DNA of 64,000 nucleotides from Rutidosis leptorrhynchoides (lineage: Eukaryota > Streptophyta > Magnoliopsida > Asterales > Asteraceae): NCBI RefSeq assembly GCF_046630445.1, contig NC_092341.1, positions 221,028,001 to 221,092,000 on the forward strand, in the 5' to 3' direction. Below, piece by piece: positions 48,101 to 60,687 of the stretch. The notes under the pieces were generated by a model. It did no database searches, had not been told where the DNA came from, and saw nothing but the letters and a program-made list of their open reading frames with translations. Positions within the stretch are counted from its first letter, which is position 1. Every line of letters starts with the position of its first letter. The position numbers and the translations under genes are program-made.

Positions 48101-51100
48101 AACATAGAAATCTGTCAACGAAAACGTTGGTGAAATCATAGGTTTAAGTAAGTAAGTACAAGTGAACCACAAGATTTGCATCAATGAAATAATAGTAATA
48201 CATTCCAAAAGTTTGTTTCACGAGCACCCAATTATCAAAGCTTAACATTCCTTCCATTGTATACCCCATCACTTAGTGCTAGAACAAACACTGATTCTCG
48301 AAAATATATTTCATCCGTAAACGGTAGCGAACCGTTTGAATGAGGGTTTGTCAAACCCATATGGATCCATACAACATAAGTTCTCGCTTACACCCGGCAA
48401 GTGTAACTAATGATAATCGAATTGAGGATTTTGTTCTAAACTCGTATGTAGAATGTTTGTTTTCCTGTACTTGTGTTCACTTAGTAAAGAAATGTTTATG
48501 TTTTCTCATCCCAAATGTAAGTTCAAAAAGAGTAAAAGTGGGACTATGATCTCACCTTGAGTGCAAGAGTTAATAAAGTTCTTCAACAAGTAGACGCGTG
48601 CAAAGACAAAGCTAGTCTTGACCTAAACATATAGGTTGTATCAATAACGGTAAACACAAACGGTCAAAGATGTTCAATTAGTCCTATGGCTCGTTACGAC
48701 TCGATTATATTAGCATGTGAATCAAATTGTCAAGTTTCATGCAAGATACAAGTACAGAAACAAGTTAGGAAGGTTGCATAATCATTTGGTTAAGTTTGAC
48801 AAAAAGTCAAACTTTGGTCGGTCAAAGTCAGCGAAAGTCAACACGTTCGGGTCGGGTCTCGGACAAATTTTCTATGCTAGTTATTCATATATAAGCATGT
48901 TAGAACAAGTTGCATGCGAATTGGAAGTCTAAAACATGGCAAACATTTCACGTGAAACGGACATTGGAGACAGAAGCTGGGCACGGCTTATGCCGCGCCG
49001 CGGCCAGGCCTGTCGCGCCGCGACAATGGCCGTGGCCTGGTCCCAGGCCTGTTTCACTTGTTCAAGACTTGGTCAATTTTCAAACAAACGCAAAACTCAA
49101 ACCGTAAACAACTAGAAGACGTATCTTATACCGTTGGAAAGCTCTTTTGACAAGGAACACAACTAAACATGTTTCACCAAACAAAAACATCATTTATAAT
49201 AGCCGAAAACTCATCAAGTGATCATTAAACGTTCATTTTTAAGGTTTCAAGTTCTTCAAATGCAATTTGAGTTTCGGGAAACCAATTCACACATATAATA
49301 TGCCGTTTTGAAGGTAATGAAACATACATTACAACTAAACACTAATAATTAACATTCCATGGCATTCAAGCATCCAAAAATTCATGTCAAGAACTATCAA
49401 ACCCTAGTCAAACATCTCAAAATCAATAATCATGTTTTTGGAGTTTCCTTAATCAACCTATACATCAAAATGAAGCTAATGATACTAGTAACACTTTTAA
49501 AACATGCACTTTAACAATTGAACAACTTTTAATCATCCAAAATCAAAGATTAAGCTAACCCACTTCAAAAGTTCAAACTAGTTACTCAAATCAACCAATC
49601 GAGCAAACAAAACATATATTCATGCTAGACACGAGCCATAGACACTAACTAACACAATTTCAAGTCAAAAACACGAATTTATAGAAATCTAGAGTTTTTA
49701 GAAAGTTACCCAAACTCGGTGTAGTTAGTATCAAATCGTAGAGAATGATGAGAGGATCAAGAATATGTAGTCGGATTTGTTGTGAGCTTCCAAGATTGAA
49801 TTTAGATGATGAATGAATGGAATGGGTTTATGTGTGTGTTCTTGAGATGGAGAGAAAAGGGATGAGGGAGATGATGGAATGAATGAATGGTGGAAAAATG
49901 GGTTGACTAGTTGACCTAGTCAACTAGTTTGCCCATTTGGCAATCTCGGTCCCTCGAGTTTCAAAACGGGTGCGGGAATTAACCCAACGAATATTTTAAA
50001 AACGTTCGAGTAACGGATGACTTTATAATTAGATAACGAGAATATTATGAACGTTAGTTAACGAAAGATACAAATTTGAATAACGAAAGATATTATATAA
50101 AAAAAAAGACGGTGTTAAAATAAATTTAACGGAAAAACGCGGGATGTTACACTAAGGGTCCGAGTGTGAGCACGAGTGGTACGCAGACGAGTATAACGGA
50201 TTCTAGTGCGTCTAGGTGTTACAATTGTGGCGTGAGGGGTCACAAGTCTTGGGAATGTTCGGTACCAAAGGGTGATGGCATGGTGTGCTTCAATTGCCAA
50301 GAAGAAGGACATCGTAAGTCGGAATGTCCCAAGTTAGTGGGGACGGGTGTGGCAAGGAGACGTTAGGGTACGTTTCGTTTTAATAAATATGCCTTTTGAT
50401 TATTTATTAAGTGCCGTTTGAAGTTGAGTTTATTAAATGCATTGTGTTGTGCATGTTATTGATATGGGTGACGTTCCTAATGGAAGTACCCTATGACGAC
50501 GTTTTGATTGACGGGCGAAGGGCGTAAGACTTGGTGTAACCAAGCATTCCTTGATATTTGTAAAATGTTTCTACCAAGCCATGGAAATGGGTTGGTGTTC
50601 GGTTGTTAAGCGCGTGTTCGCTTTTGTGTTGAGGTCGATGAACCGTGAGGTTCGACGGGTGGGCTGAAACCCTTGAGATCGAGTGTTTTGAATCTCGATG
50701 TATGTTGGTAATGGAGTCTTTATGACGCGACATTAGGTGCCTCTTTTATACCTACTAGCGTGGTGTTCGACTCCGATTATGTTGCGGTTACATTGTACTT
50801 AGGGTACCGAAGTGAAATCCTTAGGTACATGAGTGACTAGGTGGAATTTGACAAACTAAAGCAATTGGATGATTGCGAAGGTATGGTTTGTGAAATCGTG
50901 GTACACTTTTTGCTCGAGGTGTTTAAGGATTGATTGAAATCCTTTGTGTGCTCAAGGCTGGAGCAAGATATGGTGACGGGTCGTGTGAGCCCAATCTTTG
51001 TAAAGTCTACCTTAGGTAGCATTGTACGGTTGTACGAGTTGTGGATATGGGACGTAGTTCCAAATGGGGGAGTTACACTCCCGCACGAGGAAGTTTTAGT

Positions 51101-54100
51101 GTGAGATTTCGGATGATGCTTTTGGTAGATCCGGAAAATGTTGTCGAGACCTGATTTTGGTCGATTTGTGGTAGATTACAATTTCGGATAAATTGTATTT
51201 ATGGTTTGGATTTGAATTATCACCGAGGTGGTAATGTGGTAAATCTCGATTGAGAGATAATGGACGTGTTTGGCGAGCAAGGTGAAATCCTTCGGTTAAG
51301 GGAGGTGTGTGTCGGATTCTCTTCTAGAGAATAATTGTTTTGTGCCTATGTTTGATATAGGTGGTTCTTGCTCGTGTATGTGAATGGTTAGTGGTATCCG
51401 TTAGGATTCAATATGGCGTAGCAGAGCGCGATGTTACGCTACTCGTCGTTCGAGGCCAAAAGGGCGTTGATTGATGAAGCATGACTTTCGGGTCCGCTGA
51501 CTTCATCATGGTATTGGTGATTGATGAAGCATGACCTTTAGGGTCCGCTGACTTCATCATGGGAGTATGCGATTGGTGGAGCATGACCTTCGGGGTCCGC
51601 TGATTTCATCATGAGCGAGGTGTTATATCGGTGAAGCATGACTTTCGGAGTCCGCTGACTTCATCCGGTGTTGAGATTGGTGAAGCATGACCTTCGGGGT
51701 CCGCTGACTTCATCATGGGATTATTGATTGGTGAAGCATGATATTCGGGTTCGCTGACTTCATCATGGTAGTGAATCGCGTGTAGTTCGGATTCACTAAG
51801 GCGCGTGTGTTTTCGACCAGCCTTCGTGTTGTGTGATCTGTCGGTTGTTTTATACACCGATGGTGGGGTCGTAAGGACCATGATGTTGATCTGTTGGTTG
51901 TTTTATACACCAATGGTGGGGTCGTAAGGACCGTGTTGTGTGATCGATCGGGTGTTTTTATACGCCGATGGTGGGGTCGCGAGGACCATGTGGTATGATT
52001 AGTGATGCGATAGCCGTGTTTCGCTCACGTGTTGTTACGGGTGTGACGATAGTCGATTTTGTACACCTTTGGATTTGACGTTTTCATAGTCGTTTTGGGC
52101 GCTATCGGTTTTAGCCTTTTGATTATGATGTTACGGTAGTTGCGTATTGATCGTATTGCGCACTACAAGGGATGTTTAGTGATTGGTGTTATCCGTCAGG
52201 ATTCGTTGGTTCGGTCTTCATCGTTTCGGATTGTTGACCTTAGGTTTGAGACTTGGTTGCTTTTAGCATTGTACTTGGTAATGGTACGTTAGAGGGTTGA
52301 TATCTCGGTTCGAGATTTGGTTATTGTGTTGTAAGCGTAAGCAAATTATGTTATAAGTAACACTAGTGGATGTTATGAACTCCAACGGACTTACATGTAC
52401 CGTTCTCTTGTATACTTGGTTAATCATGGTTATTGTGTTGTAAGCGTAAGCAAATTATGTTATTCGAGATATATATACATATGTATATTGTATACATATA
52501 ATGTTGTATTGTCGTGTTGTAGCTAACCCTCCGGGTGTAGCTTATTGGCATTGTTCACATCGTTGTTGGCAAACTTATATTTTGTTGATGTATCTTTAGC
52601 TCATTGCTTAGTGATCTTACGGTATGCTTAGACTAGCTTGCCTTTATGTTTGGATGCTCCAGTGTGCGGTATTTGCTATTTTGTGGCGTGTCCATTTTAT
52701 GCATATATATGTATGTAGTATATTCTCACTCACTAAGCGTTAGCTTACCCTCTCGTTGTTGATATTTTTATAGGTTCGCATGCTTGGCGGCTCGGGTAAG
52801 CTTGGGGATTAGAGATCTCGGCTAGGTTGCTTTAGAAGATCTTGCTTTTGGACTCGATTAGGATTTGGGTAACGTAGTCCCAAATCACCATGCTCGGTTT
52901 GGTGTAAACGTAACTAGTCGGGTCATAATGATTATAACCGGTTTACGATTTAATTAATGAACCATTGTATTAAGGAGTTTAAATCATTAATGTATGTTTT
53001 AAGTTCGATGAACTTACCTTGATAACAAATACGTTTTGGAATATGTGTAATGGGACCTAAAGTATTATTTAACGCGTATTAAAAGGAAAAATTTTTATGG
53101 GCCGGTTTTAATACGGGTTGGGTTGTTTCAGTTTGTTTCCGTTTTGTAGATTGCCCGTTGTGACCATTTTCCCATCAAATTGGTATCAGAGCTAGGTTAT
53201 TTGATTTGACTTGTGTGAAAGATGGAAGCTAATACAAGTAAAATGATTAGTTTAAATGGTTCAAATTATCATGTTTGGAAAGGTAAAATGGAGGATCTTC
53301 TTTATGTGAAAGATTATTATTTGCCTGTTTTTACTGAGGATAAACCTGAGGAAAAATCTGATGCTCAATGGAAAATTTTGCATAGACAAGTATGTGGGTA
53401 TATTCGGCAGTGGGTTGATGATAATGTTGTGAATCATATTACTGGGGAGACTGATGCTAAAGCCTTATGGAAAAAGCTTGAGCAGTTATATGAACGAAAG
53501 ACTGGGAATAACAAGTTGTTCTTAATTAAGCAGATGATGGCTTTGAAGTATCATGATGAGACTCCTATTACAGATCACCTAAATGCATATCAGGGTATTA
53601 TAAATCAGCTTGCAGGTATGGGTATCAAGTTTGAGGATGAGATTCAGGGTCTCTGGTTACTTGGTACATTACCGGACTCTTGGGAGACTTTTAGGACATC
53701 TTTGTCCAACTCTGCACCGAATGGTACTATCACCATGGAATTGGCTAAGGGTAGTATTTTGAATGAAGAGATGAGAAGAAAGTCACAAGGTTCCTCTTCA
53801 CAGTCAGATATCTTGGTCACAGAAACGCGGGGGAGAAGTCATAGTAGAGGTCAGGGTAAAAGAGGCAATCATCGTAGCAGCTCAAGCAAGGGCAAATTTG
53901 CTAACGTTGAGTGTTATAATTGTCATGAAAAGGGGCACACAAAGTGGTATTGTCCAAAGTTGAAGAATGAGAAGAAAAAGGCATATGACAAGAATAAACA
54001 AAAGAAAAGTGATGGTGGTGATGATGATAAGGTTGAAGTTAACGCTATCACAGATGAGTTCTTTGTTTGTATTGATTATGATATGATCAATCTTACTCAT

Positions 54101-56401
54101 GATGACACGAGTTGGATTGTTGATAGTGGTGCTACATGTCATGTTGCAATTTGTAGAGATCGCTTCTCATCTTACACTCCAGGTGACTATGGATTTGCTA
54201 GGATGGGTAATGCCGGGTTATCAAAGATCGTTGGTATTGGAGATGTTTGTTTGAAATTTGACACGGGAATGGAGTTAGTTTTGCATAATGTAAAACATGT
54301 TCCGGATATGAGACTTAATGTTATTTCAACAGGCATTCTTGATGATGATGGTTATTATAACGGTTTTGGTAATGGTATTTGGAAACTAACTCTTGGTTCT
54401 ATGATAGTGGGAAGAGGCAAGAAAGACTCAAGATTATACATCACGCGTCCGAAGATCATCCAGAACATTGTTAACGCAGTGTACAATGTTGATTCTACTG
54501 AGTTGTGGCATAAAAGACTTGGCCACATGAGTGAAAAGGGGATGTCTATCTTGTTCAAGAAGAATGTGTTGTCGGGTGTTAGTGGTATTGATTTGAGTAA
54601 GTGTTCTCACTGTTTGGCAGGGAAACAGACCAGAGTTGCGTTTAAGAGTCATTCTCCTTTTCGAATGGAGAACATACTTGGTGGATTGTTAGGTGCAAAC
54701 CCAATCCCACATTGGTTGGGGATAAATGTCAAGATCAACATATAAGCTCATGAGTGTCTCTCTCTACTACCAATTGGTTTTAGAGTAATTTGAGAGCTCA
54801 TGGCTTTATATGTTTGGTGCTTGTTGGGCTATAACCGGTCCTTTCAGTGGTATCAGAGCGGGTTAGCCCAAAATTATGATGTGGATTAATCGCCCTAGTT
54901 CGCCAACGATAATGGATCATTGTGTGTGCCTTATATCAAAAGATCTCCCTGATTTGGCCTTGGTCAGGTTGAGAGTTGCGGGTAATGGCCGGCGATATAA
55001 GATGAATGGATCCTGTGCGGAATATCGTTGAAGGGGAGGCCTGGTGATGTGGTCTTCGGTTTGAGGGGAGGATTGTTGGGTGCAAACCCAATCCCACATT
55101 GGTTGGGGATAAATGTCAAGATCAACATATAAGCTCATGAGTGTCTCTCTCTACTACTAATTGGTTTTAGAGTAATTTGAGAGCTCATGGCTTATATGTT
55201 TGGTGCTTGTTGGGCTATAACCGGTCCTTTCAAGTGTTCATTTTCCATGTTGCATTGTTTTGTTTCAAGATGATCTTGTATGTCGATAATGCACGTTTGG
55301 TAGTATTAGATGGTATTCAATTTAATTAGTACAAGTAGATCGTCAAATCTACTCAAACTCAAACAGATCGTTCGGATGATAATTATATCTATGTTAGTTT
55401 TATATAATTTTTTTGCTAAAAAAACAAAACTTAGGTTTTCGATAAATGATAACATTTTGATGATTGATAATTGTTTTCTGATAAATGATAACTGTTTTCT
55501 TGTTAATGATAACTGTTTGATGAATGATTATATTTAGATGACTGATAACTGCATTTGTCATATATCATCTACGTCTTTGAAGTCAGTTTTAAAGAATTCT
55601 TGGAAGGTTGATATATCCCTAAAAACCAAAACATATAAGACCATTTTAACTCCGCGTGATAAGGTCAAAAACATCACGATCATGCTACCATGCCGTCACA
55701 ATGCGGCGTGATGGGTTGAATATTTGGGTGGCGCGATGGCAGCATCACGGGAAAGAAATGTTGCGTGATGGGTGACGTGATGGGTTCTGATTTGCCAATA
55801 TCTTTTTCATCCATTGATAAAAAAAATTGAAACTTTTTTAAAATAACAACGGTCATATGGTTTCAAAAATTTTAATTTTTATAATAAAATCTATCTATAA
55901 GTACCACACAACTCAACCATTTTTACACTTTAACAATTTTTCAACATCTTTTTTACATTTTATCAAACATTTCATCCACTTTTACTCCATGGATCCAATT
56001 AAGGATTCGAAGGAACGTACATATCGGGAGTAAAGTAGCGTCTGACTAGAAGTCATACGGTGGCGATGAAAAAAAATCATTTGATGATTTCGATGTATTC
56101 GTTTTAAATTTTTAGGACGTTTTAATATTTTATAGATAGATGTGCTTAGTTTTATTAAAAAAATGAAACTAATAATAAATAATTCAAACAAGAAATGAAA
56201 AAGGAAATAAAAACGACGAGACCTATTCTCTATCACTCTCTATCACCCCATCATTATCACAAACTCTATCACATCATCACACCATCTCTGCGTCAAACTG
56301 AGTTCAGTCTGTGGTAGTCTTAGTGTGTACAGACTGAACTCAGTCTACCGTCGCTCCTGTATTCTTTGGGTTTCTCTCCTATTAGGAGTTCTCCATTGAT
56401 A

Positions 56402-56491
<90 letters not shown>

Positions 56492-59400
56492 AAAAATGTG
56501 ACATTTACTTTATTGTTACTTTTTCAATTTTACGTCTTACTTTTTAATTATTATTTTGTCTTATATACATACATTAAATTTTTTATGTGTATAATACTCT
56601 TTCCGTCTCAATTAAAAGTTTAGAAATATTCCTTTATCAACTTTGACTTAAAATATTTTTTTTTTCTATTATGTATTATTTGATAAAATTCATATAAATT
56701 TCATCAAATAATATATAATACTAAAAAAATTTAAATCAAAGTTAGTAAAGAAAAACTTAACAAGTTAAACAAAGACTATTAATTTGAAATGAATAGAGAA
56801 GAACTTTACCTAATACGGAGTATTATATGTGATATGAACTAGTCCGGATCCGGCACGCACAATGCGGCGGGGGCTTTCGGCCTGCATGTTCATATTTAAC
56901 GTAGCTTTATGTATTTACATAAGGGAAAACGACCCATGTGTTAAGCGCTGTTGTAGGTGTCGTCGTCTTTAGTGTTTTTTAAAAAACTGTTCGGTTCGAA
57001 AGTAGTTAGTTTCGTTTTGTTGATAAAATTATTTCGAATCTAACGGTTTTGTCGAAAAAATTTAACTCGTAGGAAGATACGGGTTGTCGATGTGTTTAGC
57101 ATTTTCTAAAAATTGTCCGTTTCGAACGTACCTATTTTCCTTTTGTTCATAAAATTATTTCGAGTATGACGCTTTTGTCGAAAAAATTTAACTCGCGGCG
57201 AGCGGGAAGATACGGGCTGTCGTTGTGTTTAGCGTTTTTTAAAAAGTGTCCGTTTCGAATGTAGTTAGTTTCGTTGTGTTCATAAAAATTTTCCGAGTTT
57301 AACGGTGTGGTCGGTGAAATTTAACTCGGGGCGAGGAGGAAGATACGGGCTGTCGAAGTGTTTGGATGGAGTTTTTATTTTAATTGAGAGAATTATGTTT
57401 TACCCCCTAGAGTTCAGGGTAGCTTTTGTGAGTTGATTATAGTTGAGGGGGTATTTTGCATTATTTGGGTTGGGTTTTGGGCCTTTATCGTTTTGACCCG
57501 GTTTGTATGTGTGGTGGGTGTCAAACGACACGTTTCCCCCCACAATTAGTAATGTAGGGATTAATTAATAATTAATGTGACCAATTAATTTTGGATATTT
57601 TATTAAAAATTAATATTGAACAATAAATTAGAAAAGGAGTAAGGAATGGTCCACCACTATTTAACAATCTTTTGAATTTGAACTCTTTATTTAGTTACAA
57701 GTGATAAGTTGACAACAATTTCAAACTTATTGACGCGTTTTACGTAAAACTCACAAAAGAGAGATTGAGTGTGAATAAACGATATATTTTATTTTATATA
57801 GAGTTACCACACAAGTTTTATGTAGGTTTCAAGCAAGTGGAAGTGTGCACGTTCGCATATTCCAATTGCCAGCACAACCATGCGGTTCAAGTCAATGATT
57901 AGGCCACTATACGTGATTCTCTAGTTATTTTTTGATTTTTATGAGACTATTTGTAGTGATTGGTGGTGTGAGTTGATTTTTGATTATTAGGACGTGTGAG
58001 TTGTTTGTGTAAAGTAATGTTGGTGTGGGTTAAGAGTATTGTTATGATGTGTTAAAATATAATTGAGTTAAGTATTAAAAGGGGATAAAAATATGATTTA
58101 AAAAAAAAAAAAAAGGGGGAAAACCACCCCGTTGCTGGATCCGTTGCCAAGCCACGACCAGGTCCAATTTTGCGATCTCCCACGCATCGATACCCCAAGA
58201 GTGGGGGTGTGGCCCCTTGCCACCTCATCTGCGACGACGTGAGATATAAACTGCTACAAGCGGTCTGAATGTGACATCACAATATCATGTTGCTTATCTT
58301 AATCGAGTTTACTTAAATAAATGTTTTCCCACTTTAAAAATTATCTTGAAATTTTATTTATTTTTATATGTAAAAGAGCTCAAACGATAAGATTTTTCAA
58401 AGGGAATTGATATGTACACAAACATTTTTTATATGTACACAACCAAACATGCTTTACTGTGTTGTACAGTACAACATTCAAAGCAATTTGGTTGTGTACA
58501 TATCAAAATTTGGTTGCATACATATCATCACCCTTTTTCAAATTCATTATATCCAAGTGATTGATTTTGACTTATCACGTGATTGATTTTGACCATTTTG
58601 CGTCAACTCAATATATATTACTAGTAATGTTTCAATTTAAAAAAAAAAAAAAAAAGTTTATTGAAGAATTTTTAAAAAAATATTCCAATCTAGCTTTAAT
58701 CAAAAATTCAACATCAATCACAATGTCACAACCTCACAACCTCACATCGGATTAAGGACTTAAGGTGCACACTAGCTTAGAGTGTTTTTTCCTCTTTTAA
58801 GACTTTAAGAGTGCATTATACACTCTTGGACTTGTGGCTTAATATGAGCCTTGTATTTAGTTAACTTTTATAAGTAAATAAATTGGGAAATAATAAAGCG
58901 TAGACTGGATACTAATTACTCGTAACAATTATCAAAGTGGACCCAATAAAATAAAGTCGGACTGGATGATGAAAATTTAGACCACAAGACCCATATCCCA
59001 CATCCACGCCTATATTGGTGCCACACACAATTTCAATTTTAAACCGTATGTGGCTGCTTCCAATTTCAAATACTTGTGAATAACAACAAGAAAGATTCAA
59101 TTGGAGAGTATGTTTACATTGTGCAATTAAAAGTAGACGACTCTTGACAACTCTAATCTAATAAATTGAATTGAATATTGAACCTCAATTATTATTTTGT
59201 TTGGCAAAAATCATTAATATAAATAAATGGATTCGAAAATCAAACACGGTACAAAACCGATACAACAGACACAAATATTAACCATAGTCTAACATCAGCA
59301 ACAAAAGAGAAAAGCAACAAACAAGTAAACCAATCCAAATCAAAAAACATCAATAGCGTGGAACTAAAAATACAAGGTAAACGAAACAAACAAACAAAGT

Positions 59401-60625
59401 AACATTTAAGACGTTCGAAGAATCTGTAGAACCAAGGCATTCCACGAGAACTACAAAACGTTGGGAGAACGCTGACGTACGCCGAATTCAACGAGAACGC
59501 TTCACAAGAGATCTGTAATCGTAAACCAGTCACAACACCTAGCTAAAATCCAGATGTCCAAACAGGAAGATTGTCGCCTGGTTCAACTCGACAAACAAGA
59601 TCTCGGAAAAAGAGACTGACAAATTAAACCACAACAACGAGCCCAAAAACCGGTTAACAAAAGTCCACAAAAAGCCACACAACCCCAAAAATAAGAGCAT
59701 GACCACTACCTACACGGTGGTGAAACCAACACAATCAATAACAACTCATTCTCACGAGATGAAAGTCGGCCACCACCAATGGGTGGTGAACTGCACACCA
59801 CCGGTGAGAGGAAGCCAGATACCACCATCAAGATAAACCGAATTCAATCCTTAATGAAGATGTGCTTGGGAATGTTCGAATGTTATTGCATCTATGGATC
59901 TCTCACAGGAGCTCAACTCTTGTCAAGGATATCAACACTTGGAACACAAATCCAAAGGAGGCGGTGGTGTTAAACCAAGAGGAGTGATCAATTTTCTCTT
60001 CTGTATTGTAATGTATTCTATGGTGTAAGTCATAGGTGGTTATGATATGTTTTGGTGTATGTAGCGCACTCCTGGTGAGCATGGTGTTGAGCTTGGTGTT
60101 CTTGTAAAATCAATTTTGAATGAAACGAGTATAAAAAGCCCGTGCTTTGCTGCGGGTAGTTTTCGTCGGTTAACGTCCGGTTAATTGAACGTTTAAAACA
60201 AAAGGGTTAACGTTCAAAAATAAAGGAATGAGAAATGAAGGAAAAAAAGAAATTAAAAAAAGTTTTAAAAAATAACTTTGTTGCGAGTTTTTTTCGGTCA
60301 ACGGTTCGTTAATTTTTCATTAAAAAAAGTTGTTAATGGTCGGTTTACTAAACCTTTAAAAATGAAGGAATGTAAAAGGAAAAAGGAAAAAGCGGGTTGG
60401 GTCAACCGGGCCGGGTTGACCCAACCGGGTAGTTTTACATTAAAAAAAACTGTTAATAGTTGGTTAACTAAACATTTAAAAATGAAGGAATGAAAAAGAA
60501 AAAGAAAAAGGGAAAAAGTAAACTCATGAAAAAGCGGGTTGGATCGGGTCAACCGGGCGGAGTTGGCCCAAACGGGTCGGGTCGACCTGGTACTATTCAC
60601 AGGCTAATGAACTTTAGTATAGTTG

Positions 60626-60687
<62 letters not shown>

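Larger units (their letters stand above)
47057..50366 (+). pseudogene. gag of the TR-GAG-like element, split by a solo LTR (fossil)
   Basis: The start [20 protein letters not shown] is preceded by noncoding leader. A retrotransposon gag core follows, with [36 protein letters not shown] and [12 protein letters not shown]. After the inserted LTR come two zinc knuckles, [14 protein letters not shown] and [14 protein letters not shown], and a stop. It would package the element's RNA. The gag is of a Ty3/gypsy type different from the chromovirus at 16-28 kb. Apart from the insertion it has about one break. Confidence 0.8.
50367..52318 (+). other. Noncoding internal region of the gag-only element
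   Basis: No open reading frame of note in any frame. GT-rich on the plus strand. Holds the six-unit array at 51472-51765 and the three-unit array at 51834-51992. Confidence 0.7.
44020..53130 (+). mobile_element. Gag-only (TR-GAG-like) Ty3/gypsy element with structured noncoding DNA (fossil)
   Basis: Bounded by TGTAACACCCG and GGGTTGTTTCA with a perfect 5-bp target duplication GTTTG. Parts are a full 5' LTR (44020-46616), a tRNA-iMet primer site (46619-46630), gag with two CCHC knuckles (47057-50366, itself holding a solo LTR), about 2 kb of noncoding DNA with two structured repeat arrays, and a shortened 3' LTR (about 52319-53130). No protease, reverse transcriptase or integrase is present, so it depended on a partner. 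By eye the shared LTR parts differ by under about one percent, so insertion was recent. The gag-only plan matches what has been called TR-GAG in plants. Confidence 0.8.

Noticed and set aside
50115-50312. Minus-strand 65-codon ORF
   Set aside because: Overlaps the gag zinc knuckles on the other strand and the end of the solo LTR.
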